Assembly (NCBI GenBank): GCA_903813345.2
Contig: CAIIXF020000125.1
Location: 62,001-126,000, forward strand
DNA: 64,000 bases
Direction: 5' to 3'
DNA from: Owenia fusiformis
Taxonomy: Eukaryota > Annelida > Polychaeta > Sabellida > Oweniidae
Positions 51,377 to 62,337 of the stretch are shown piece by piece (within the stretch, counting starts at the first letter, position 1; the number at the start of each line of letters is the position of its first letter). The position numbers and the translations under genes are program-made. Under the pieces are notes generated by a model, which was not told the origin of the DNA, did not search any database, and saw nothing but the letters and a program-made list of their open reading frames with translations.

Positions 51377-54300
51377 TGTTTTGGTGTAGCAGGCGTAGTT
51401 GGCGTAGTCAATGCAGTATGTAGCTATACCCAGGGTACACCATGGCAGTGTGTGTGTACACCTATAGACTCATGTTTAGGTGTAGCAAGCGTATTGGCGT
51501 AGTAATATTAGCATACTATACTGTTTTTGTTCATTTAAATACCCGTAGCATACGTAGTTGTACTTAGGGTGACCTGGCAGTGTGTATGTATACCTAAAGA
51601 CTCATGTTTAGGTGTAGCAAGCGTATTGGCGTAGTAAACATACTATACTGTTTTTCTTCAAGACGTAGCAGACGTAGTTGTATATACAGTGTGTATGTAT
51701 ACCTATGGACTCGTGTTTAGGTGTAGCAAGCTTATTGGCGTAGTAAACATACTATACTGTTTTTGTTCAATTAAATAGCCGTAGCAGACGTAGTTGTACA
51801 TGGGTGACCCTACAGTGTGTATGTATACTTATAGTCTCATGTTTTGGTGTAGCAGACGTAGTTGGCGTTGTCAACACAGTACATACTATGAAGTTTTCAT
51901 TTTAAATAAAATACTTGTAGCAGAAGTAGCTATACCTGGGTACACCATGGAGTGTGTGTTTACCTATAGACTCATGTTAAGATGAAGCAAGCGTAGTTGG
52001 CGGAGTAAACATACTATGCTCTTTTTATACCAAGGGTACACCATGGCAGTGTGTGTGTACACCTATAGACTCATGTTTAGGTGTAGCAAGCGTATTGGCG
52101 TAGTAATATTAACATACTATACTGTTTTTGTTCATTTAAATACCCGTAGCAGACGTAGTTGTACATAGGGTGACCCTACAGTGTGTATGTATACCTATAG
52201 ACTCATGTTTAGGTGTAGCAAGCGTATTGGCGTAGTAATATTAATATACTATACTGTTTTTGTTCATTTAAATACCCGTAGCAGACGTAGTTGTACTTAG
52301 GGTGACCCTACAGTGTGTATGTATACCTATAGACTCTTGTTTAGGTGTAGCAAGTGTATTGGCGTAGTAAACATACTATACTGTTTTTCTTCAAGACTTA
52401 GCAGACGTAGTTGTATATACAGTGTGTATGTATACCTATGGACTCGTGTTTAGGTGTAGCAAGCTTATTGGACTTATGTTTTGGTGTAGCAGGCGTAGTT
52501 GGCGTAGTCAACGCAGTATGTAGCTATACCCAGGGTACACCATGGCAGTGTGTGTGTACACCTATAGACTCATGTTTAGGTGTAGCAAGCGTATTGGCGT
52601 AGTAATATTAGCATACTATACTGTTTTTGTTCATTTAAATACCCGAAGCAGACGTAGTTGTACTTAGGGTGACCCTACAGTATGTATGTATACCTATAGT
52701 CACATGTTTTGGTGTAGCAGACGTAGTTGGCGTTGTCAACACACTACATACTATAAGGTTTTTATTTAAAATAAAATACTTGAAGCAGATGTAGCTATAC
52801 CCAGGGTACACCATGGAGTGTGTGTGTATACCTATAGACTCATGTTTAGGTGTAGCAAGCGTATTGGCGTAGTAAACATCCTATACTGGTTTTGTTCAAT
52901 TAAATAACCGTAGCAGGCGTAGTTAGCGTAGTCAACACAGTATGTAGCTATTCCAAGGGTACACCACGGCAGTGTGTGTGTACACCTATAGACTCAGGTT
53001 AAGGAGTAGCAAGCGTATTGGCGTAGTAATATTATCATACTATACTGTTTTTGTTCATTTAAATACCCGTAGCAGACGTAGTTGTACATAGGCTGACCCT
53101 ACAGTGTGTATGTATACCTATAGTCTCATGTTTTGGTGTAGCAGACGTCGTTGGCGCTGTCAACACAGTACATACTATAAGGTTTTCATTTTAAATGAAA
53201 TACTTGTAGCAGAAGAAGCTATACCCAGGGTACACCATGGAGTGTGTGTGTATACCTATAGACTCATGTTTAGATGTAGCAAGCGTAGTTGGCGGAGTAA
53301 ACATACTATTCTGGTTTTGTTTTTAATTAAATACCCGTAGCAGACGTAGTTGTACATAGGGTGACCCTACAGTGTGTATGTATACCTATAGACTCATGTT
53401 TAGGTGTAGCAAGTGTATTGGCGTAGTAAACATACTATACTGTTTTTCTTCAAGACGTAGCAGACGTAGTTGTATATACAGTGTGTATGTATACCTATGG
53501 ACTCGTGTTTAGGTGTAGCAAGCTTATTGGCGTAGTAAACATACTATACTATTTTTGTTCAATTAAATACCCGTAGCAGACGTAGCTGTACTTAGGGTGA
53601 CCCTACAGTGTGTATGTATACCTATAGTCTCATGTTTTGGTGTAGCAGATGTAGTTGGTGTTGTCAACACAGTACATACTATAAGGTTTTTATTTTAAAT
53701 AAAATACTTGTAGCAGAAGTAGCTGCAGTGTGTGTGTATACTTATACTGTGTATACTCAGGTTTACACCATGGCAGTGTACCCCAGCTATACTCAATAAA
53801 ATACTCGTAGCAGACGAAACTATACCCAAGGTACACCATGGCAGTGTGTGTGTATACTTATACTGTGTATACTCAGGTTTACACCATGGCAGTGTACACC
53901 AGGGCAGTATGTGTGTATACCTATAGACTCATGTTTACGTGTAGCAAGCGTAGATGGCGTAGTAAACATACTATTTTTGTTTTCAATTAAATACCCGTAG
54001 CAGACGTAGTTGTACATAGGGTGACCCTACAGTGTGTATGTATACCTATAGTCTCATGTTTTGGTGTAGCAGGCGTAGTCAGCGAAGTCAACACAGTACA
54101 TACTATGAAGTGGAAAGTTTCAATAAAATACTCGTAGCAGACGAAACTATACTCAAGGTACACCATGGCAGTGTGTGTGTATACCTATAGACTCATGTTT
54201 AGGTGTAGCAAGCATATTGGCGTAGTAAACATCCTATACTGGTTTTGTTCAATTAAATAACCGTAGCAGACGTAGTTGGACATAGATTGACCCTATAGTG

Positions 54301-56239
54301 TGTATGTATACCTATGGACTCATGTTTTGGTGTAGCAGGCGTAGTTGGCGTAGTCAGCACAGTATGTAGCTATACCCAGGGTACACCATGGCAGTGTGTT
54401 TGTACACCTATAGACTCATGTTTAGGTGTAGCAAGCGTATTGGCGTAGTAATATTAACATACTATACTGTTTTTGTTCATTTAAATACCCGTAGCAGACG
54501 TAGCTGTACTTAGGGTGACCCTACAGTGTGTATGTATACCTATGGACTCGTGTTTTGGTGTAGCAGACGTAGTTGGCGTTGTCAACACAGTACATACTAT
54601 GAAGTTTTCATTTTAAATGAAATACTTGTAGCAGAAGTACCTATACCCAGGGTACACCATGGCAGTGTGTGTGTACACCTATAGACTCATGTTTAGGTGT
54701 AGCAAGCGTATTGGCGTAGTAATATTAACATACTTTACTGTTTTTGTTCATTTAAATACCCGTAGCAGACGTAGTTGTACATAGGGTGACCCTACAGTGT
54801 GTATGTACACCTATGGACTCGTGTTTTGGTGTAGTAGACGTAGTTGGCGTTGTCAACACAGTACATACTATGAAGTTTTCATTTTATATAAAATAATTGT
54901 AGCAGAAGTAGCTATACCCAGGGTACACCATGGCAGTGTGTTTGTACACCTATAGACTCATGTTTAGGTGTAGCAAGCGTATTGGCGTAGTAATATTAAC
55001 ATACGTTACTGTTTTTGTTCATTTAAATACCCGTAGCAGACGTAGCTGTACTTAGGGTGACCCTACAGTGTGTTTGTATACCTATAGTCTCATGTTTTGG
55101 TGTAGCAGACGTAGTTGGCGTTGTCAACACAGTACATACTATAAGGTTTTTATTTTAAATAAAATACTTGTAGCAGAAGTAGCTATACTCAGGGTACACC
55201 ATGGAGTGTGTGTGTATACCTATAGACTCATGTTTAGGTGTAGCAAGCGTATTGGCGTAGTAAACATCCTATACTGGTTTTTTTCAATTAAATAACCGTA
55301 GCAGACGTAGTTGGACATAGGTTGACCCTATAGTGTGTATGTATACCTATGGACTCATGTTTTGGTGTAGCAGGCGTAGTTGGCGTAGTCAACACAGTAT
55401 GTAGCTATATCCAGGGTACACCATGGCAGTGTGTGTGTACACCTATAGACTTAAGTTAAGGAGTAGCAAGCGTATTGGCGTAGTAATATAAACATACTTT
55501 ACTGTTTTTGTTCATTTAAATACCCGTAGCAGACGTAGCTGTACTTAGGGTGACCCTACAGTGTGTTTGTATACCTATAGTCTCATGTTTTGGTGTAGCA
55601 GACGTAGTTGGCGTTGTCAACACAGTACATACTATGAAGTTTTCATTTTAAATAAAATACTTGTAGCAAAAGTAGCTATACCCAGGGTACACCATGGAGT
55701 GTGTGTGTATACCTATAGACTCATGTTTAGATGTAGCAAGCGTAGTTGGCGGAGTAAACATACTATGCTCTTTTTATACCCAGGGTACACCATGGCAGTG
55801 TGTGTGTACACCTATAGACTCATTTTTAGGTGTAGCAAGCGTATTGGCGTAGTAATACTAACATACTATACTGTTTTTGTTCATTTAAATACCCGTAGCA
55901 GACGTAGCTGTACTTAGGGTGACCCTACAGTGTGTATGTATACCTATAGACTCATGTTTAGATGTAGCATGCGTATTGGCTTAGTAATATTAACATACTA
56001 TACTGTTTTTGTTCATTTAAATACCCGTAGCAGACGTAGTTGTACTTAGGGTGACCCTACAGTGTGTATGTATACCTATAGACTCATGTTTATGTGTAGC
56101 AAGTGTATTGGCGTAGTAAACATACTATACTGTTTTTCTTCAAGACGTAGCATACCTAGTTGTATATACAGTGTGAATGTATACCTATGGACTCGTGTTT
56201 AGGTGTAGCAAGCTTATTGGCGTAGTAAACATACTATAC
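51377..56239. repeat. 4,864-bp tandem duplication, second unit (4,863 bp)
   Basis: Direct repeat of 46513-51376. The only difference noticed is loss of one G in TATACCTGGGTAC near 51938, where the first unit has TATACCTGGGGTAC. At 56240 the sequence resumes the normal T-version continuation (TGTTTTTGTTCAATT), as a simple tandem duplication predicts. Confidence 0.9.
53726..53897. repeat. Irregular monomer cluster with 56-bp direct repeats (R7)
   Basis: R7 counterpart in the second unit of the 4,864-bp duplication, 4,863 bp from the R6 example, with direct repeats at 53726-53781 and 53842-53897. Confidence 0.8.
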
Positions 56240-56628
56240 TGTTTTTGTTCAATTAAATAACCGTAGCAGACGTAGTTGGACATAGGTTGACCCTATAGTG
56301 TGTATGTATACCTATGGACTCATGTTTTGGTGTAGCAGGCGTAGTTGGCGTAGTCAACACAGTATGTAGCTATACCCAGGGTACACAATGGCACTGTGTG
56401 TGTACACATATAGACTCATGTTTAGGTGTAGCAAGCGTATTGGCGTAGTAAACATACTATACTGTTTTTGTTCCACTAAATAGCCGTAGCAGACGTAGTT
56501 GTACACAGGGTGACCCTACAGTGTATATGTATATCTATACTCATGTTTTGGTGTAGCAGGTGTAGTTTGCGTAGTCAACACAGTATGTAGCTATACCCTG
56601 GGTACACCATGGCAGTGTGTGTGTATAC

Positions 56629-56888
56629 CTATAGACTCATGTTTAGGTGTAGCAAGCGTAGTTGGCGGAGTAAACATACTATACTGTTTTTGTTTTTAAT
56701 TAAATACCCGTAGCAGACGTAGTTGTACATGGGGTGACCCTACAGTGTATATTTATACCTATAGACTCATGTTTAGGTGTAGCAAGCGTAGTTGGCGGAG
56801 TAAACATACTATACTGTTTTTGTTTTTAATTAAATACCCGTAGCAGACGTAGTTGTACATGGGGTGACCCTACAGTGTGTATGTATAC
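56629..56888. repeat. Doubled 130-bp alpha monomer (R7)
   Basis: Adjacent copies 56629-56758 and 56759-56888 with the ATATTTATAC junction, as in R1 and R4. Confidence 0.85.
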
Positions 56889-57186
56889 CTATAGTCTCAT
56901 GTTTTGGTGTAGCAGACGTAGTTGGCGTTGTCAACACAGTACATACTATAAGGTTTTCATTTTAAATAAAATACTTGTAGCAGAAGTAGTTATACCTAGG
57001 GTACACCATGGAGTGTGTATATACCTATAGACTCATGTTTAGATGTAGCAAGCGTAGTTGGCGAAGTAAACATACTATGCTCTTTTTATACCCAGGGTAC
57101 ACCATGGCAGTGTGTACTGTTTTTGTTCATTTAAATACCCGTAGCAGACGTAGTTGTACATAGGGTGACCCTACAGTGTGTATGTA

Positions 57187-57372
57187 CAGGGTGTCCCGAA
57201 AGTATGGGGCCCCCCCTAGGCAGACATACACCAATGTTCCCATAGTATGTGTCATATATCATTTTAAAGCTTATCCAAAGTTACATTGATTTGCCAAGTA
57301 TCATCGTCCAACTTACAAATGGGAAAAAGTTACAGGCATTTCAAAACGTAGTGTATGGCCAAAATTAAAGTT
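57187..57372 (+). repeat. Left terminal inverted repeat of the transposon (R7)
   Basis: Counterpart of the R4 left arm, starting CAGGGTGTCCCG after TA. It pairs with 57644-57829. Confidence 0.88.
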
Positions 57373-57643
57373 AAAATCAGTATCCTGGAAACACCGCTAG
57401 CCTGAATGTGACCAAAAATATGGGTGCTATCGTTAAAGAGAGAATGGATATTGAGTTCTAAAAAGAGGATGTTTAGGGTAGATACTCCAAGGAAACTCTT
57501 CTAAAATGCCTTAAAAAGGTTTTATGAGGATTATTAAATGCCATACCCCTATTTGCAGTGTATTAAAGGTCATATCTGGAAAGAATTGCTGCTGTTAACA
57601 TGGCCAAGGGAGACACGGCGACCATTAATTTTGTGTAAAACTA

Positions 57644-57829
57644 AACTTTAATTTTGGTAAAACACTACATTTTGAAATGTGTGTAACTTTTTCCCGTTTG
57701 TGAGTTGAACCATGATACTTGGCAAATCAATGTAACTTTGGACAAGCTTTGAAATGATATATGACACATACTATGGGGACATTGGTGTATGTCTGCCTAG
57801 GGGGGGCCCCATACTTTCGGGACACCCTG
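57644..57829 (-). repeat. Right terminal inverted repeat of the transposon (R7)
   Basis: Counterpart of the R4 right arm, ending GGGACACCCTG before TA. It shows the same arm-to-arm mismatches as R4, so those mismatches predate the copying. Confidence 0.88.
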
Positions 57830-60800
57830 TATACTTATAGTCTCATGTTTTGGTGTAGCAGACGTAGTTGGCGTTGTCAACACAGTACATACTATGAAGT
57901 TTTCATTTTAAATAAAATACTTGTAGCAGAAGTAGCTATACCCAGGGTACACCATGGAGTGTGTGTTTACCTATAGACTCATGTTTAGATGAAGCAAGCG
58001 TAGTTGGCGGAGTAAACATACTATGCTCTTTTTATACCCAGGGTACACCATGGCAGTGTGTGTGTACACCTATAGACTCATGTTTAGGTGTAGCAAGCGT
58101 ATTGGCGTAGTAAACATACTATACTGTTTTTGTTCCATTAAATAGCCGTAGCAGACGTAGTTGTACATAGGGTGACCCTACAGTGTATATGTATATCTAT
58201 AGACTCATGTTTTGGTGTAGAAGGCGTAGTTTGCGTAGTCAACACAGTATGTAGCTATACCCTGGGTACACCATGGCAGTGTGTGTGTATACCTATAGAC
58301 TCATGTTATGGTGTAGCAAGCGTAGTTGGCGGAGTAAACATACTATTCTGGTTTTGTTTTTAATTAAATACCCGTAGCAGACGTAGTTGTACATAGGGTG
58401 ACCCTACAGTGTATATGTATACCAATAGACTCATGTTTTGATGTAGCAGGCGTAGTTGGCGAAGTCAACACAGTACATACTATGAAGTGGTAAGTTTCAA
58501 TAAAATACTAGTAGCAGACGAAACTATACCCAAGGTACACCATGGCAGTGTGTGTGTATACTTATATTGTGTATACTCAGGTTTACACCATGGCAGTGTA
58601 CACCAGTGCTGTAATTGTGTGTACCTATGTAGTATGTAGCTATATCCAGGGTACACCATGGCAGTGTGTGTGTACACCCATAGACTCAAGTTAAGGAGTA
58701 GCAAGCGCATTGGCGTAGTAATATTTACATACTATACTCTTTTTGTTCATTTAAATACCCGTAGCAGACGTAGTTGTACATGGGGTGACCCTACAGTGTG
58801 TATGTATACCTATAGTCTCATGTTTTGGTGTAGCAGACGTAGTTGGCGTTGTCAACACAGTACATACTATGAAGTTTTCATTTTAAATAAAATAATTGTA
58901 GCAGAAGTAGCTATACCCAGGGTACACCATGGCAGTGTGTGTGTACACCTATAGACTCATGTTTAGGTGTAGCAAGCGTATTGGCGTAGTAATATTCACA
59001 TACTATACTGTTTTTGTTCATTTAAATACCCGTAGCAGACGTAGTTGTACATAGGGTGACCCTACAGTGTGTATGTATACCTATAGATTCATGTTTAGGT
59101 GTAGCAAGCGTATTGGCGTAGTAATATTAGCATACTATACTGTTTTTGTTCATTTAAATATCCGTAGCAGACGTATTTGTACTTAGGGTGACCCTACAGT
59201 GTGTATGTATACCTATAGACTCATGTTTAGGTGTAGCAAGCGTATTGGCGTAGTAAACATACTATACTGTTTTTCTTCAAGACGTAGCAGACGTAGTTGT
59301 ATATACAGTGTGTATGTTTACCTATGGACTCGTGTTTAGGTGTAGCAAGCTTATTGTTTTTGTTCCATTAAATAGCCGTAGCAGACGTAGTTGTACATGG
59401 GTGACCCTACAATGTGTATGTATACTTATAGTCTCATGTTTTGGTGTAGCAGACGTATTTGGCGTTGTCAACACAGTACATACTATGAAGTGGAAAGTTT
59501 CAATAAAATACTCGTAGCAGACGAAACTATACTCAAGGTACACCATGGCAGTGTGTGTGTATACCTATAGACTCATGTTTAGGTGTAGCAAGCATATTGG
59601 CGTAGTAAACATCCTATACTGGTTTTGTTCAATTAAATAACCGTAGCAGACGTAGTTGGACATAGGTTGACCCTATAGTGTGTATGTATACCTATGGACT
59701 CATGTTTTGGTGTAGCAGGCGTAGTTGGCGTAGTCAGCACAGTATGTAGCTATACCCAGGGTACACCATGGCAGTGTGTTTGTACACCTATAGACTCATG
59801 TTTAGGTGTAGCAAGCGTATTGGCGTAGTAATATTAACATACTATACTGTTTTTGTTCATTTAAATACCCGTAGCAGACGTAGCTGTACTTAGGGTGACC
59901 CTACAGTGTGTATGTATACCTTTAGTCTCATGTTTTGGTGTAGCAGACGTAGTTGGCGTTGTCAACACAGTACATACTATAAGGTTTTTATTTTAAATAA
60001 AATACTTGTAGCAGAAGTAGCTATACCCAGGGTACACCATGGAGTGTGTGTGTATAGCTATAGACTCATGTTTAGGTGTAGCAAGCGTATTGGCGTAGTA
60101 AACATCCTATACTGGTTTTTTTCAATTAAATAACCGTAGCAGATGTAGTTGGACATAGGTTGACCCTATAGTGTGTATGTTTTGGTGTAGCAGGCGTAGT
60201 TGGCGTAGTCAACACAGTATGTAGCTATATCCAGGGTACACCATGGCAGTGTGTGTGTACACCTATAGACTCAAGTTAAGGAGTAGCAAGCGTATTGGCG
60301 TAGTAATATTAACATACTATACTCTTTTTGTTCATTTAAATACCCGTAGCAGACGTAGTTGTACATGGGGTGACCCTACAGTGTGTATGTATACCTATAG
60401 TCTCATGTTTTGGTGTAGCAGACGTAGTTGGCGTTGTCAACACAGTACATACTATGAAGTTTTCATTTTAAATAAAATAATTGTAGCAGAAGTAGCTATA
60501 CCCAGGGTACACCATGGCAGTGTAGACTCACCTATAGACTCATGTTTAGGTGTAGCAAGCGTATTGGCGTAGTAATATTAACATACTATACTGTTTTTGT
60601 TCATTTAAATACCCGTAGCAGACGTAGTTGTACATAGGGTGACCCTACAGTGTGTATGTATACGTATAGACTCATGTTTAGGTGTAGCAAGCGTATTGTT
60701 CATTTAAATATCCGTAGCAGACGTATTTGTACTTAGGGTGACCCTACAGTGTGTATGTATACCTATAGACTCATGTTTAGGTGTAGCAAGCGTATTGGCG

Positions 60801-61133
60801 TAGTAATATTAATATACTATACTCTTTTTGTTCATTAAAATACCCGTAGCAGACGTAGTTGTACTTAGGGTGACCCTACAGTGTGTATGTATACCTATAG
60901 ACTCATGTTTAGGTGTAGCAAGTGTATTGGCGTAGTAAACATACTATACTGTTTTTCTTCAAGACTTAGCAGACGTAGTTGTATATACAGTGTGTATGTA
61001 TACCTATGGACTCGTGTTTAGGTGTAGCAAGCTTATTGGACTTATGTTTTGGTGTAGCAGGCGTAGTTGGCGTAGTCAATGCAGTATGTAGCTATACCCA
61101 GGGTACACCATGGCAGTGTGTGTGTACACCTAT

Positions 61134-61735
61134 AGACTCATGTTTAGGTGTAGCAAGCGTATTGGCGTAGTAATATTAGCATACTATACTGTTTTTGTTC
61201 ATTTAAATACCCGTAGCAGACGTAGTTGTACTTAGGGTGACCCTACAGTGTGTATGTATACCTAAAGACTCATGTTTAGGTGTAGCAAGCGTATTGGCGT
61301 AGTAAACATACTATACTGTTTTTCTTCAAGACGTAGCAGACGTAGTTGTATATACAGTGTGTATGTATACCTATGGACTCGTGTTTAGGTGTAGCAAGCT
61401 TATTGGCGTAGTAAACATACTATACTGTTTTTGTTCAATTAAATAGCCGTAGCAGACGTAGTTGTACATGGGTGACCCTACAGTGTGTATGTATACTTAT
61501 AGTCTCATGTTTTGGTGTAGCAGACGTAGTTGGCGTTGTCAACACAGTACATACTATGAAGTTTTCATTTTAAATAAAATAATTGTAGCAGAAGTAGCTA
61601 TACCCGGGGTACACCATGGAGTGTGTGTTTACCTATAGACTCATGTTAAGATGAAGCAAGCGTAGTTGGCGGAGTAAACATACTATGCTCTTTTTATACC
61701 AAGGGTACACCATGGCAGTGTGTGTGTACACCTAT
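61134..61735. repeat. 602-bp internal duplication, first unit (R8)
   Basis: Counterpart of R1 349-950. It has GGTGACCCTACAG where the R1 unit has GGTGACCTGGCAG. The second form also occurs in the inner copies R3, R4, R5 and R7, which suggests a conversion tract or retention of different ancestral alleles. Confidence 0.72.
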
Positions 61736-62337
61736 AGACTCATGTTTAGGTGTAGCCAGCGTATTGGCGTAGTAATATTAGCATACTATACTGTTTTTGT
61801 TCATTTAAATACCCGTAGCAGACGTAGTTGTACTTAGGGTGACCCTACAGTGTGAATGTATACCTAAAGACTCATGTTTAGGTGTAGCAAGCGTATTGGC
61901 GTAGTAAACATACTATACTGTTTTTCTTCAAGACGTAGCAGACGTAGTTGTATATACAGTGTGTATGTATACCTATGGACTCGTGTTTAGGTGTAGCAAG
62001 CTTATTGGCGTAGTAAACATACTATACTGTTTTTGTTCAATTAAATAGCCGTAGCAGACGTAGTTGTACATGGGTGACCCTACAGTGTGTATGTATACTT
62101 ATAGTCTCATGTTTTGGTGTAGCAGACGTAGTTGGCGTTGTCAACACAGTACATACTATGAAGTTTTCATTTTAAATAAAATACTTGTAGCAGAAGTAGC
62201 TATACCTGGGGTACACCATGGAGTGTGTGTTTACCTATAGACTCATGTTAAGATGAAGCAAGCGTAGTTGGCGGAGTAAACATACTATGCTCTTTTTATA
62301 CCAATGGTACACCATGGCAGTGTGTGTGTACACCTAT
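61736..62337. repeat. 602-bp internal duplication, second unit (R8)
   Basis: Counterpart of R1 951-1552, including the GTAGCCAGCG monomer and GTGTGAATGTATACCTAAAG. Shared by descent with R1 and absent from the inner copies. Confidence 0.72.

Larger units (their letters stand above)
57187..57829. mobile_element. 643-bp non-autonomous DNA transposon (copy in R7)
   Basis: Same length, same HOR position and, by eye, the same sequence as 32639-33281, with TA at 57185-57186 and 57830-57831. It is 24,548 bp from the R4 copy, which equals the 19,685-bp dimer plus the 4,863-bp duplication. It is therefore a copy made with the satellite and not a second insertion. It has no transposase frame. Confidence 0.92.
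51377..60978. repeat. HOR copy R7 (T version with transposon, starts mid-unit)
   Basis: R7 begins inside the phase marker at the duplication joint and continues through a T-version repeat with the doubled monomer (56629-56888) and the transposon. Private changes near its end are an 18-bp deletion at 60180/60181 (GTGTATGTTTTGGTG), a changed GCAGTGTAGACTCACC at about 60518 that is 2 bp shorter than its homologues, and ATACTCTTTTTG near 60825. These account for the 20 bp by which R6+R7, less the 4,863-bp duplication, falls short of R4. Confidence 0.88.
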
